Assembly (NCBI RefSeq): GCF_001905445.1
Contig: NZ_LIVQ01000007.1
Coordinates: 184,766-248,765, forward strand
Source: Streptomyces sp. CB00455
GTDB lineage: Bacteria > Actinomycetota > Actinomycetes > Streptomycetales > Streptomycetaceae
Direction: 5' to 3'
Length of the DNA stretch: 64,000 nt
Part shown: one piece after another, positions 48,806-57,340 of the stretch
Numbering within the stretch: the first letter of the stretch is position 1
Layout of the letters: every line of letters begins with the position of its first letter
Made by a program: the position numbers and the translations under genes
Notes under the pieces: generated by a model
What the model was told of the DNA's origin: nothing
Seen by the model: only the letters and a program-made list of their open reading frames with translations
Database searches by the model: none

Positions 48806-50803
48806 TCAGCCGAGGGTCCACCGCTGGTTGGCTCCTCCGGTACAGGTCCACAGGATCAGCTTGGTGCCGTTGGCGGTTGCCGCGTGGGAGGCGTCGAGGC
48901 AGAGGTGGGAGAGGCCGTTGGTGAGGGTGCCGTCGGAGCTGGCGGTCCACTTCTGGTTGCTGCCGCCTGTGCAGTCCCAGATGATGACCTTGGTGCCGTC
49001 GGTGGTGCCGCTGTTGTCGGCGTCCAGGCACTTGTTGCCGTAGACGAGCAGCTCGCCGCGCGAGGTCCTCGTGAAGGTCTGGTTGTGGCCGCCGGAGCAG
49101 TCCCAGATCTGCGCCTGGGTGCCGGTGATGTAGGTGTTCTTGTCCATGTCCACGCAGCGGCGCGAGGCGGAGCCGACGAGGGCGGCGCCGTCGGTGCCGG
49201 GGATGTCCTGGACCCGCACGGCGTCGATGTCGGGTGCCGCGCTGCCGGATACGGTGGCGAATCCGGCCGTGTTGGTGCCCTTGGCCAGGTGTGCCAGCAC
49301 GGAGACGGTGCGGTAGGTGGTGGCCGAGCCGGTCGGCGGGAAGGCCACGACGTAGGTGAACTGGCCGTTGACCTGGAAGGTGGCCCTGCGGGCCGTGCTG
49401 CCGCCGTTGGCGTAGGTGATGTCGACCAGTTTGGTGCCCGCCGTGGCGGCGGTGACGCCGGCGAAGGTCGGGGTGGTGGCGGGAGTGGTGTCCTCGTAGG
49501 TCCTTGCGGAGGCCTCGGTGCCGGAGACGGTCAGCAGCACCGCGTCGTTGGCCGGCACGGAGGTGGTGTAGCCGGTGGCGAACGTACCGGCATCGGTGCG
49601 GGTCCAGGCGTTGCGCACGGTGGCGGAGGCCGGCGTCAGGCCGAGGTCGGCCCATCGGACGGTGATGTTCGCGGCGGAAGCGGTGCGGTTGAGCAGCATC
49701 ACTGCCCGCTTGCCGGAGCCGGAGAGCACCTTCCCGTACACCTGTAGATTGCGCGTGTCTTCGGAGACCTTCACGCCCTGCAGTCCGCGCGGGTCCTGGT
49801 CGATGGCGAGGACCTCGGGGCTGGTGAGGATGTCACGCGTCTCGGCGCTCATCGTGGCCAGGTTGTTGCCGGCCAGCAGCGGGGCGCCGGCGATCGACCA
49901 CAGGCTCATGTGCAGCCGGCTGCGCTGGGCGGTCATGCCGTTCAAGCCGACCATCAGCATGTCGGGGTCGTTGTAGTAGCCGGTGTGCTGGGCGGCGGGG
50001 TGCAGGGCCTGGTCGAAGTTGCGGTACATCTTCGTCAGCCCCGGCGTCTCCTTGTAGAAGAGAAGGTCGTCGCTCGTGCGCCACAGGTCGCCGTGGCCGC
50101 TCGCCCAGTTCCAGGACAGTCCGGTGCCCCACTCGCAGAAGGACAGCACCAGCTTGCGGCCGGTGACCGCCGACGCGGCGTCATTCGCGGCGGCGATCTG
50201 CTTGTACTGGGTCTCCTGGTCCAGGCCCTCCACACGGCCGCCGCACCAGTCGATCTTCACGTAGTCGAAGCCCCAGCGCTGGAAGGTCTCCAGGTCCTGC
50301 CGGTAGTGGCCCTCCATACCGGTGTTGGGGGCGGCCGGCCTGGTGGTGGGGTAGTAGTAGCCGCAGCCCTGCTTCCCGGCGTCCGTGTAGATGCCGGCCT
50401 TCAGTCCCTTGCTGTGGATGTAGTCGGCGGTCGCCTTCATGCCGCCCGGCCACAGTTTCTCGTCCACGACGATGTTGCCGTTCGTGTCGCGGGCGCCTTG
50501 CCACCAGCCGTCGTCGAGGTTGACGTACTTGTAGCCGGCCGCCGCCATGCCGGAGGAGAGCAGAGCATCGGCCTGCTGCTTGACCACGCTGGAATCCATG
50601 CTGCTGAAGAAGGTGTTCCAGGATGCCCAGCCCATCGGCGGGGGTGTGACGTCGATCTGGCTGGTGCTCACGGCGGCCGACGCGGCGGGCAGGGGAGTCG
50701 GCTCCTGCCGGTCGACGGTCGCCAGACCCACGACGGCGAGTCCGAAGGCAAGGGTCTGGGCGGTGATGCGTCTGATCCATTGTCGGGGAGCGGTGTGGGG
50801 CAT
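48806..50803 (-). CDS. GH27 alpha-galactosidase / beta-L-arabinopyranosidase with CBM13
   Basis: 665-aa secreted enzyme; the signal peptide ends near residue 44. Residues about 52-330 are the GH27 barrel: PPMGWASWNTF, YVNLDDGWW, nucleophile Asp185 in YVKIDWCGG, and acid/base Asp in YYNDPDMLMVG (279-281). A C-terminal beta-sandwich follows to about 420, then a CBM35/6-like domain (about 432-535) and a ricin-type CBM13 (about 540-665, three QxW-type repeats). GH27-CBM13 enzymes of Streptomyces include both alpha-galactosidases and beta-L-arabinopyranosidases; the neighbouring arabinose-directed genes favour the latter, but the sequence alone does not decide. It is 49 bp downstream of the GH43-AbfB gene, likely one operon. 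Confidence 0.9.
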   Translation of the reverse strand: MPHTAPRQWIRRITAQTLAFGLAVVGLATVDRQEPTPLPAASAAVSTSQIDVTPPPMGWASWNTFFSSMDSSVVKQQADALLSSGMAAAGYKYVNLDDGWWQGARDTNGNIVVDEKLWPGGMKATADYIHSKGLKAGIYTDAGKQGCGYYYPTTRPAAPNTGMEGHYRQDLETFQRWGFDYVKIDWCGGRVEGLDQETQYKQIAAANDAASAVTGRKLVLSFCEWGTGLSWNWASGHGDLWRTSDDLLFYKETPGLTKMYRNFDQALHPAAQHTGYYNDPDMLMVGLNGMTAQRSRLHMSLWSIAGAPLLAGNNLATMSAETRDILTSPEVLAIDQDPRGLQGVKVSEDTRNLQVYGKVLSGSGKRAVMLLNRTASAANITVRWADLGLTPASATVRNAWTRTDAGTFATGYTTSVPANDAVLLTVSGTEASARTYEDTTPATTPTFAGVTAATAGTKLVDITYANGGSTARRATFQVNGQFTYVVAFPPTGSATTYRTVSVLAHLAKGTNTAGFATVSGSAAPDIDAVRVQDIPGTDGAALVGSASRRCVDMDKNTYITGTQAQIWDCSGGHNQTFTRTSRGELLVYGNKCLDADNSGTTDGTKVIIWDCTGGSNQKWTASSDGTLTNGLSHLCLDASHAATANGTKLILWTCTGGANQRWTLG

Positions 50804-50852
50804 GCGGCTCTCCAGAGGGGGAGGGGGAAGAGTACTGATCAGCTGTGGAGCG

Positions 50853-52253
50853 TCAGTAGACGATGGAGAACGTCGCGTCCGCTCGGTCGGTGGGGGTGGC
50901 GATCGGGTCGATGCGCAGGACGTAGCCGGAATGCCTGATGTAGCGGGTCGGCACGTTGTGGGAACGGAAGGACGTCCAGGCGGAGTCGGCCAGGCCGGCC
51001 TCCTTGTGGAAGGTGGCGTCCTGGGCGAACGTGCTGGTGCCGTTGTTCGCGTCCAGCCTCAGTTGGTAGCTGTAATGCCGCAGGTAGCGTGTCGGCTGGT
51101 TGACCGACTGGAAGGACACCCCGGAGCGGTCGGCGAGACCGGGCACGATCCTCCACTGGGAGTCGGTGTACGGGTCGAAGGGGTACGGGTCGATGCGGCC
51201 GATGGAGTCGGAGTGCCGGACGAAACGCCCCGGGTGGTTGTAGGACTTGATCCTGTTCCAGACCGGGGCGCCCCACTTCGCGACCAGGTTCTCGTACACG
51301 GTCGAGGTGATCGGCTGGATGCCGCAGTGCTTGGAATTGAGCGGCTGGGTGTAGAGGCGCTGGTCGAGCGCGGTCCAGGTGCCTGCCGACAGGTCCGTGG
51401 ACCGCCAGGCGTAGAAGACGCCGTTGGGGGTGTAGGTGTCGCCCCACAGGTACCAGGCGGTGGACGTGTTGGACTTGACCAGCGTCGGGGCCTCGGTTCC
51501 GCCGTGTGAGACGGCGGTGCTGAACGGCGTGAAGCTGCCCGGGTTCAGCGAGGTGGACCTGGCGCCGACAAGGGTCCCGTTCTTCTTGAAGTACAGGTAG
51601 TTGACACCGTTCACGCCGACGGCCATGTCGCCGTCGATCACGTCGTACCCGGGATCGAAGAAGACCTGGGGGCCGGAGGCGGTGATGAAGTCAGTCGTGT
51701 AGTTGACCATGATGACGTTGTGGCCGCTGGCGTTGACGGCGGAGTAGATGAGCGCGTACTGACCGCGGCTCGCATCCCAGAACGCCTCGGGCGCCCAGCT
51801 GTGGGTGTTCATGTCGTGCAGCTTCAGCCGGTGATAGCCGGTGAAGGTGCGCAGATCGGTGGAGTTCCACACGTGGACGTACTGGCTGACGTAGTTCCAG
51901 TCGGTCCCCATGAGGTCGGTGGCCAGCACGACGAAGGTGCCGTCCTGCTTGCGCAGGATGAACGGGTCGCGCAGTCCGAGCGAGCCTTCGGTGGGAGTGA
52001 CCACGGGGTTGTTCTGGTTCAGCGGCATCCACTGCAGACCGTCCCGGCTGACTGCCAGGTGGAGTCCGTAGTTGGCCTCCAGCATGGTGGTGGATTCTGT
52101 GAAGTAGGCCATGACGTAAGCAGAGTCCGCAGCGTGGGCAGCGCCTGCCCCCAAGGTCAGATTGGCGGTCATCGCCGCCAGCGGGATGCCGCCGGCCATG
52201 CCGAGGAACCGTCGGCGTGACGGCCGAAAGCCAGTCGGGGAACCTGTGTTCAT
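50853..52253 (-). CDS. Tat-exported GH43 arabinosidase/xylosidase-type enzyme with AbfB (CBM42) domain
   Basis: 466-aa enzyme. The signal RPSRRRFLGMAGG is a Tat motif, cleaved near residue 42. Residues about 45-310 form a GH43-like five-blade propeller: YGLHLAVSRDGLQW, base Asp96 in LGLRDPFIL, a further Glu in SWAPEAFWD, Asp207/209 in DVIDGDMAV, and acid Glu254 in GGTEAPTLVK. Residues about 325-466 are an AbfB arabinofuranose-binding domain with three VxRHS/RHY repeats (GRFVRHSDS, TRYLRHYSY, TRYIRHSGY). The target is probably arabinose-decorated polysaccharide. A LacI-type operator sits 95 bp upstream, and the GH27 gene follows directly. Confidence 0.9.
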   Translation of the reverse strand: MNTGSPTGFRPSRRRFLGMAGGIPLAAMTANLTLGAGAAHAADSAYVMAYFTESTTMLEANYGLHLAVSRDGLQWMPLNQNNPVVTPTEGSLGLRDPFILRKQDGTFVVLATDLMGTDWNYVSQYVHVWNSTDLRTFTGYHRLKLHDMNTHSWAPEAFWDASRGQYALIYSAVNASGHNVIMVNYTTDFITASGPQVFFDPGYDVIDGDMAVGVNGVNYLYFKKNGTLVGARSTSLNPGSFTPFSTAVSHGGTEAPTLVKSNTSTAWYLWGDTYTPNGVFYAWRSTDLSAGTWTALDQRLYTQPLNSKHCGIQPITSTVYENLVAKWGAPVWNRIKSYNHPGRFVRHSDSIGRIDPYPFDPYTDSQWRIVPGLADRSGVSFQSVNQPTRYLRHYSYQLRLDANNGTSTFAQDATFHKEAGLADSAWTSFRSHNVPTRYIRHSGYVLRIDPIATPTDRADATFSIVY

Positions 52254-52347
52254 CTGCTCTCCAAGGAAGAAGTGCGCGGCGGACGAGGACCGCTGCGCGT
52301 TCGGCGTATCGGACGGGGTTCGGTGATTCGGTCAGGAGCGAGAAGTG

Positions 52348-52361
52348 GGACAACGTTGGTC
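52348..52361 (-). promoter_or_regulatory. LacI-family-type operator upstream of GH43-AbfB
   Basis: GGACAACGTTGGTC (52348-52361) has the CAACGTTG core typical of LacI-family sugar-regulator sites, 95 bp upstream of the GH43-AbfB start. GAACGGTTC, another small dyad, follows at 52362-52370. No lacI gene is in the window. Confidence 0.45.
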
Positions 52362-52523
52362 GAACGGTTCTGGCGTTTCACGGTGGATGTGTGTGACTGC
52401 GGCGCGGGGCGGACCACTCCGTCGTGACCGCATCTCCGCCGTTCAGGCGAGGGCCCGCCTGTCCGTGCGGGCGGGCCAGGGGCGGCCGCACGGCGCGGCC
52501 GCGCGAGGACAAGGGAGTCCTCG

Positions 52524-53897
52524 TCACCGGAGGGTCCAGCGCTGGGTGGACGCGCCGTTGCAGTTCCCCAGGACGCTCTGGGCGCCGTTCCCGGTGCCGC
52601 CGTTGTACGTGTCGAGGCACAGGCCGGACGGGACGCTGGTGATGGTGCCGTTGGCGTTGACGTTCCAGCGCTGGTTCTGCCGGCCGTGGCAGGCCCAGAT
52701 GACGACCCGGGTGCCGGCGGACGTTCCCGAGGCCTCGGCGTCCAGGCACTTGTTGCTGTACACGCGCAGTTCGCCGGCGTCGGTGCGCGCCCACTTCTGA
52801 CCGGGCCGGTCGGCGCAGTCCCACGGATGGGCCTGGGCGCCGCTGGTCTGCGACGAGTTCACCACGTCCAGGCAGCGGCCGGAGGCGGCGCCGACGATCT
52901 GCTCGCCGCTCGGCGGAGTGGTCGTGCCGCCGGGCGGCACGTACGGGCACTTGGTCTGGGACCGGGAGACTTCTCTGCTGTCCGCCGGCGACGGGCACAG
53001 GAACTGGGTATAGCGCGTGTCATTGTCGAGGAAGATCTTGAGCCAGGGGATCGCGCGGCGCGTCACGTGGGAATTGCCCCAGGTGGGGAAGCCGTGGCCG
53101 CCGCTGGTGAGCTCGATGTAGGCGCTCTGCGTGGCGGCCGGCATGCCGCTGTAGAGCCCGTCGAGGTAGGAGGGGGTGACCGTACCGTCGTCCCGCGCGC
53201 CCATGATCATCGTGGGCACGCGCAGGCTGGACAGGTTCTGCGAGGGGGAGAAGGGAGCGAGAGGCACCGCGGCCTTCAGTGAGGGCCGCCGTTCGGCCGC
53301 GCTGATGGCGCCGCCACCGCCCATGGAATGGCCTATTACACCCAGCCGGTTGGGGTCGACGCGGTCGTGCACCGGGCTCTTTCGGGTGAGGTAATCCAGC
53401 GCGGCGAGCAGCTGGGTGCCGCGGGCGGTGTCGTAGTCGTTGGGGCTGTTGGTGTCGATGCCGATGACGACGAACCCGAAGGACGCGAGCCATGGCCCCA
53501 TCCACGCGCCTTCGGCAGACCACCGGGCGGTGTAACCGGGCACGGCTGCGACCGCACCCCACGTGCCCAGAGAGGTGTCCGTCGGGTAGTAGATCTTCCC
53601 GCCGTTGAAGCCGTTGCCGGGCGGCACGGTCACCTCCGCCGTCGCGAACGTGCCCCGCTGGGCCGCGACACTGCTCACCGTGGGAGCGGGACCCCGCTCG
53701 TACGGGTTGGCCGCGGCCGACGATGATTGGGCCGGCGCCGGCTGGATCGCCACCAGTGCGGTGAGCAGGCCGGTCACGGCCGCGACCACGGCCGCCTTCA
53801 ACGTGACCGTCCTGCTCCTTCCGCTCCTCCTGCTGGATCTCGGCGGGCGGGTGGCGGCGCCGCCGGACGCCGGGACGCCGGTGATGCTCGGGTGCAT
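52524..53897 (-). CDS. Cutinase / PET hydrolase-type esterase with CBM13
   Basis: 457-aa secreted enzyme; a long signal region with the hydrophobic stretch near 36-52 ends around residue 60. The catalytic domain (about 64-318) follows actinobacterial cutinases closely: it begins NPYERGPAPT, has GKIYYPTDTSLGTWGAVAAVPGYTARWS, nucleophile Ser191 in GHSMGGGGAI, Asp237 in GARDDGTVTP, His268 in SGGHGFPT, and ends DNDTRYTQFLCPSP...TKCPY, giving the conserved C-terminal disulfide (Cys301-Cys317). A TPPSGEQ linker leads to a ricin-type CBM13 (about 333-457). Family members hydrolyse cutin, aliphatic polyesters and in some cases PET; here the context argues for plant cuticle or acetylated hemicellulose. 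ATG 53897 chosen after GGAGGAACAGGACG; the frame is open to 53975. Confidence 0.92.
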   Translation of the reverse strand: MHPSITGVPASGGAATRPPRSSRRSGRSRTVTLKAAVVAAVTGLLTALVAIQPAPAQSSSAAANPYERGPAPTVSSVAAQRGTFATAEVTVPPGNGFNGGKIYYPTDTSLGTWGAVAAVPGYTARWSAEGAWMGPWLASFGFVVIGIDTNSPNDYDTARGTQLLAALDYLTRKSPVHDRVDPNRLGVIGHSMGGGGAISAAERRPSLKAAVPLAPFSPSQNLSSLRVPTMIMGARDDGTVTPSYLDGLYSGMPAATQSAYIELTSGGHGFPTWGNSHVTRRAIPWLKIFLDNDTRYTQFLCPSPADSREVSRSQTKCPYVPPGGTTTPPSGEQIVGAASGRCLDVVNSSQTSGAQAHPWDCADRPGQKWARTDAGELRVYSNKCLDAEASGTSAGTRVVIWACHGRQNQRWNVNANGTITSVPSGLCLDTYNGGTGNGAQSVLGNCNGASTQRWTLR

Positions 53898-54046
53898 CGT
53901 CCTGTTCCTCCATGCCTGTGTGGTGGTTGCGGGCGTTGCGCCGGACGGACGGCCGTTTGTGAATGGCGTGCGCATGACAGACGCTGGGTCGAGGGCGCGT
54001 CAGTGGTGGAGTCGGGCCACGGCCGGGGGATGGTGCCCGTGGCGCC

Positions 54047-54421
54047 GGCGGGGAAGATGGCTGACCGAGAACCCCGAGAACCCGAGGGCGGCGAAAGGGC
54101 TGGACCGGTGACGACACCGTCCGCCTCGCCAGGGAACTTCGCGCCCACGGCGTCGACCTCCTCGACCTCCTCGACGTCTCCACAAGCGACATGGTCCGCG
54201 GCGCCGAGGTCGCCACCGGGCCGGACTACCGGGTGTTCTCGCCGACAAGGCCCGCAACGAGCCCGGCATCCCCGCCGCCACGGCCGGCATCATCACCGTG
54301 CCGCAGCGCCGAGACGATCACTGCCTCCGACCAGGCGAAGCGGTCTTCTCGGCCGTGGTCTCCTCCGCAACCCCTACCGGGCCCACCTCACCCCGCTCGC
54401 TCTCGACACCGAGCTGAGCTG
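54047..54421 (+). pseudogene. Frameshifted C-terminus of an old-yellow-enzyme-type NADH:flavin oxidoreductase
   Basis: Across three frames the plus strand reads DDTVRLARELRAHGVDLLDVST, then GPDYRVF, then ADKARNEPGIPAATAGIITVPQ, then RETITASDQAK and finally LLRNPYRAHLTPLAL. This is the ordered C-terminal half of the OYE barrel (usual: LARELRAHGVDLIDVSSGG...PFAERVRNEAGIPTAAVGLIT...AEEILASG-x-AD...LLRDPYWPL). At least three frameshifts and loss of the N-terminus make it a pseudogene. Confidence 0.7.
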
Positions 54422-54505
54422 ACCCGTCCCGTTCGGCTACGGGTTAAGCGGGAACTGTTCGATACCAGTCCAGAACGGGCCATCTGCGCCTCACAGTGGG
54501 GTGGA

Positions 54506-54519
54506 TGTTAGCGCTCACA
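54506..54519. promoter_or_regulatory. LacI-family-type operator TGTTAGCGCTCACA
   Basis: TGTTAGCGCTCACA is a near-perfect palindrome centred on AGCGCT, the core used by several LacI-family regulators of plant-polysaccharide genes in actinomycetes (from general knowledge). It lies 609 bp upstream of the cutinase gene with only a pseudogene between, so it may be its operator or a relic of a lost hydrolase gene. Confidence 0.5.
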
Positions 54520-54925
54520 TGGAATGGGCCGAACTTAAGCTGATCCAAATGGTCCGTCAAGAGCCCACCCGGCCTGCCATCCCGGAGTGCACAGCTACAC
54601 ACCCACTACCTGGAAGTCTGCACACGGCGAGATACTGAACTCCTTGTCCGAGAGCGTCGAGACCGAGTCACGGACGCAGAAGGCCGCAACCGGGCCTGAG
54701 CACCAGGCCGGATGGCCCGGCAGCGCGGCGTACCACGCACCGGCGGAACGCCGAAGGCATACCAGGAACCGGCAGGGCCCGTGCAGTGGGGCGCGGGACG
54801 GCGGGACACTGCGGCACGGCGGAACACCGCGGCACGGCACGCAGGCCGCACGCGCCCATCCCGCGCGGAATCCTGGCGCAGGCGGTCCTCACGCGAACCG
54901 CCTGCGCCTTGTTACCGAGCCCCGG
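54520..54925. other. Intergenic region without a supported gene
   Basis: About 400 bp downstream of the GH43 arabinanase gene. It contains imperfect GCGGGACACTGCGGCACGGCGGAACACCG-like short repeats but no coding sequence that could be supported. Confidence 0.3.
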
Positions 54926-55900
54926 TCAGTACGCGGTGGGCCAGCCGCCGCTCCAATTCAGCCGGTTGATACCGAGCTTGGGCGCGCCGTTGTCACTGCC
55001 GTCGTAGTAGTGGTAGACGATCAGGTCCCCGTCGGTGTCGGGCATGATGTCCTGCCCGCCGGGGCCGATGACGGATCCCTGTGACGCCATGACCACGGTG
55101 CCGCCGTTGTTGTTCATCGCGACGCCGTTGCGGTCGTAGTAGGGCCCGGTGGGGCTGGTGGCCCGGCCAACCTTGATCTTGTAGGTGGAGGCGGTACCGC
55201 TGCAGCAGGTGTCGTACGAGGCGAAGAGGTAGTAGTACCCGTTTCGTTTGACCACGGTCGGGCCCTCGACCGCCTTCGTCCCCGTGGGACGCGAGGCGAG
55301 CGAGTGGCGGGTGGTGTCCCCGGAGTACTGCTTGCCGGTCGCCGGGTCGAGCCGGATCATCTTGATACCGCTCCACCAGGAACCGAAGGCCAGCCACCAC
55401 TTGCCGTCGTCGTCGACGAACAGGTCGGGGTCGATGGCGTTGTAGTCGCTCCTGGACGTGGAGGAGTAGACGATGCCCTGGTCCTTCCAGCTGCCCGGCG
55501 TCCCGGTCGTGGAGGTGGCGAGGCCGATGGCCGAGTTGGTGGTTCCGAATCCGGAAACGGCGTAGTACATCAGGTACCGGCCGCCGTGATAGGAGACGTC
55601 GGGTGCCCACGGATCGTTCTCGGGCGAGTAGCGAGACCACCAACGGGGCGGCGAGGAGAACGCGTTGCCGTTCCGGCTGAAGGCGACACGGTCGGTGGAG
55701 GTGCGGAACTCCAGGTAGCCGTGGGTGGAATGGAGCAGGTAACGCCCGTCCGGCGCGCGGAGCATGGTCGGGTCGTGGACGATGACGTCGCCGGTGACCC
55801 TCCCGGGTCCGGGGTAGGCGGACGCGGTCGACGGCATGAGGGCCAGCATGACGGCGGCGGGCAGGGCGAGGAACGAAGATCTGCGCAGAGTGCGGCTCAC
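54926..55900 (-). CDS. GH43 endo-arabinanase-type enzyme (secreted)
   Basis: 324-aa secreted enzyme with a conventional signal peptide (FLALPAAVMLALMPSTASA, cleaved near 28). The five-blade propeller shows base Asp43 in VHDPTML, pKa-modulating Asp157 in NAIDPDLF, acid Glu212 in AVEGPTVV, and the blade motifs NDPWAPDVSYHGGRYLMYYA and WLAFGSWWSGIKM. These match endo-alpha-1,5-L-arabinanases. GTG at 55900 follows AAGGAGAAGCGC. The start overlaps, by GTGA, the stop of the truncated lyase frame upstream, so translation may be coupled to that stump. It removes arabinan from pectin side chains (family knowledge). Confidence 0.92.
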   Translation of the reverse strand: MSRTLRRSSFLALPAAVMLALMPSTASAYPGPGRVTGDVIVHDPTMLRAPDGRYLLHSTHGYLEFRTSTDRVAFSRNGNAFSSPPRWWSRYSPENDPWAPDVSYHGGRYLMYYAVSGFGTTNSAIGLATSTTGTPGSWKDQGIVYSSTSRSDYNAIDPDLFVDDDGKWWLAFGSWWSGIKMIRLDPATGKQYSGDTTRHSLASRPTGTKAVEGPTVVKRNGYYYLFASYDTCCSGTASTYKIKVGRATSPTGPYYDRNGVAMNNNGGTVVMASQGSVIGPGGQDIMPDTDGDLIVYHYYDGSDNGAPKLGINRLNWSGGWPTAY

Positions 55901-56226
55901 GCGCTTCTCCTTCGAGTAGAGATGGACATGACCTTCTGTGTCGTCTCGATGGCTTTCCCGCCCCGGTAGACCCTGAAGGAGACGCTTTTCCGGGTCGACG
56001 CCGAACAACGCCAGGTGACGAGCGTTCCGCCGTCCGTGAGTACCGCGACCAGCCCGCGGTCGAGGCGCTCCCCGATCCGGGCGGCGGCCAAGGCCTTCGT
56101 CTCTTTGTTGGCGGGTGCGGGTAGCACGTCGACGAGAGCCCCCGTGAGGAGGCGGCCCCTGCGGCGACGGTGCGTTGCGGGATGGGCAGGGGACAGCGGG
56201 ACCTCACAGATCGGTGGCAGTGACAC
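55897..56226 (-). pseudogene. N-terminal stump of a PL11 rhamnogalacturonan lyase
   Basis: The frame reads a basic, hydrophobic signal-like start (RRRRGRLLTGALVDVLPAPA), then IGERLDRGLVAVLTDGGTLVTWR and SVSFRVYRGGKAI, the opening strands of family PL11 lyases (usual: ERLDRGLVAV...GV-VSWRLLGTDP...FNVYRGG). After ~95 residues similarity stops and the frame ends at a TGA overlapping the GH43 GTG. Roughly 500 residues of catalytic sequence are missing, so this is a deletion remnant that may still serve as a translated leader for the arabinanase. Confidence 0.7.
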
Positions 56227-56449
56227 CAGCTGGTTGCCGCGGCGGCGCGAAAGGTTGCCGCTTCAACGCTCCGATTCCCGGCGTACAGGATGCGAGTGGC
56301 TGCCGACTCGTGCGCCATACGACCGTTGGGCATGCCGGTGACGTGCAACCGGGTCGGGGGCTTCGCAGCGAGCTGGTCCCCCAGATCCTGGAGCATGGTG
56401 CCTGTAGCCTGCGCTCATCCGAAGTAGCAGGTGCCGAAGAGGAGCAGTT
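56227..56449. other. Intergenic region upstream of the ABC transporter
   Basis: Divergent region between the lyase stump and the ABC gene. A minus-strand stretch reading HVTGMPNGRMAHESAATRILY looks coding-like but has no recognised family. GAGGAGCAG at 56439-56447 is the ABC ribosome site. Confidence 0.3.
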
Positions 56450-57340
56450 TTGTTACGACTTGAGGCCGTCGGGAAGCGCTACGGCAGAGGGCGCTGGATC
56501 CTCCAGGATGTTGACGTGCTAGCTTCCCCAGGTGAGATCGTGGCCTTCACGGGCGGGAACGGGTCCGGGAAATCGACATTGCTGAGGATCGCGGTGGGGC
56601 TGTCCCGGCCGACGCGCGGCACCGTGACCGGGAGGCCCGCGGCCGTCGGCTACGTCCCGGACCGTTTCTCTCCCAACGAGAGCATGTCCGCGGTGGCGTA
56701 CCTGACGCACATGGGCAGGGTGCGCGGGCTGGCCACGCCGGCCGCAGTGCGGTGTGCGCATGCCTTGCTGGACCGACTCTCCCTCATCGGGGGCAAAGCC
56801 GCCCCGCTGCGCAGCCTGTCCAAGGGCAACGCGCAGAAAGTCGCGCTCGCCCAGGCCGTGATGGTTGATCCGGGCCTGCTCGTTCTCGACGAGCCGTGGT
56901 CGGGCCTGGACGCCGATGCTCACGGGGTCCTGGCCGAGATCATGTCCGAGGTGGCGGGCGCCGGCGGCACCGTACTGTTCACCGATCACCGGGAATCGGT
57001 CACCCGCGCACGCGCCACGCGGACCTATGCCGTCGACCGCGGGCGGGTGACGCTGGGTGCGGCCAAGGCTGAGGCGCCGCCGGCGCTCCGTCCCATGGCC
57101 GACGTCGTTCTTGCCGTTCCCGCCCGGGGGCCCGGGCCCGGCGCCCTGGCCTGGGAGGAATTGGACGGCGTGCTCTCCGTGCACCCGGAGTCCACAGGAG
57201 TCACTTTGCGGGTCGACCGGGAGTGGGTGGACTCCGTGCTGTTCACCGCCCTGAAGTACGGCTGGTCCGTCGTAAGGGTGGCCGAGGCATCCGTGGCCGG
57301 CTATCGAACGCACACCGTCACGGACGGGGACGGGCATTGA
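56450..57340 (+). CDS. ABC transporter ATP-binding protein
   Basis: 296-aa ATPase. Walker A GGNGSGKST, Q-loop region SPNESM, a degenerate signature LSKGNAQKVALAQA (LSGGQ-type), Walker B LLVLDEPWSGLD and H-loop FTDHRE are all present. The C-terminal ~90 residues are an extra domain with no obvious motif. It starts at a TTG with AGAGGAG six bases upstream, an uncommon but convincing start. Its stop overlaps the permease start (TTGA), so the two are translated together. Small exporter of unknown substrate; the STAND gene follows in the same direction. Confidence 0.9.
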   Translation: MLRLEAVGKRYGRGRWILQDVDVLASPGEIVAFTGGNGSGKSTLLRIAVGLSRPTRGTVTGRPAAVGYVPDRFSPNESMSAVAYLTHMGRVRGLATPAAVRCAHALLDRLSLIGGKAAPLRSLSKGNAQKVALAQAVMVDPGLLVLDEPWSGLDADAHGVLAEIMSEVAGAGGTVLFTDHRESVTRARATRTYAVDRGRVTLGAAKAEAPPALRPMADVVLAVPARGPGPGALAWEELDGVLSVHPESTGVTLRVDREWVDSVLFTALKYGWSVVRVAEASVAGYRTHTVTDGDGH

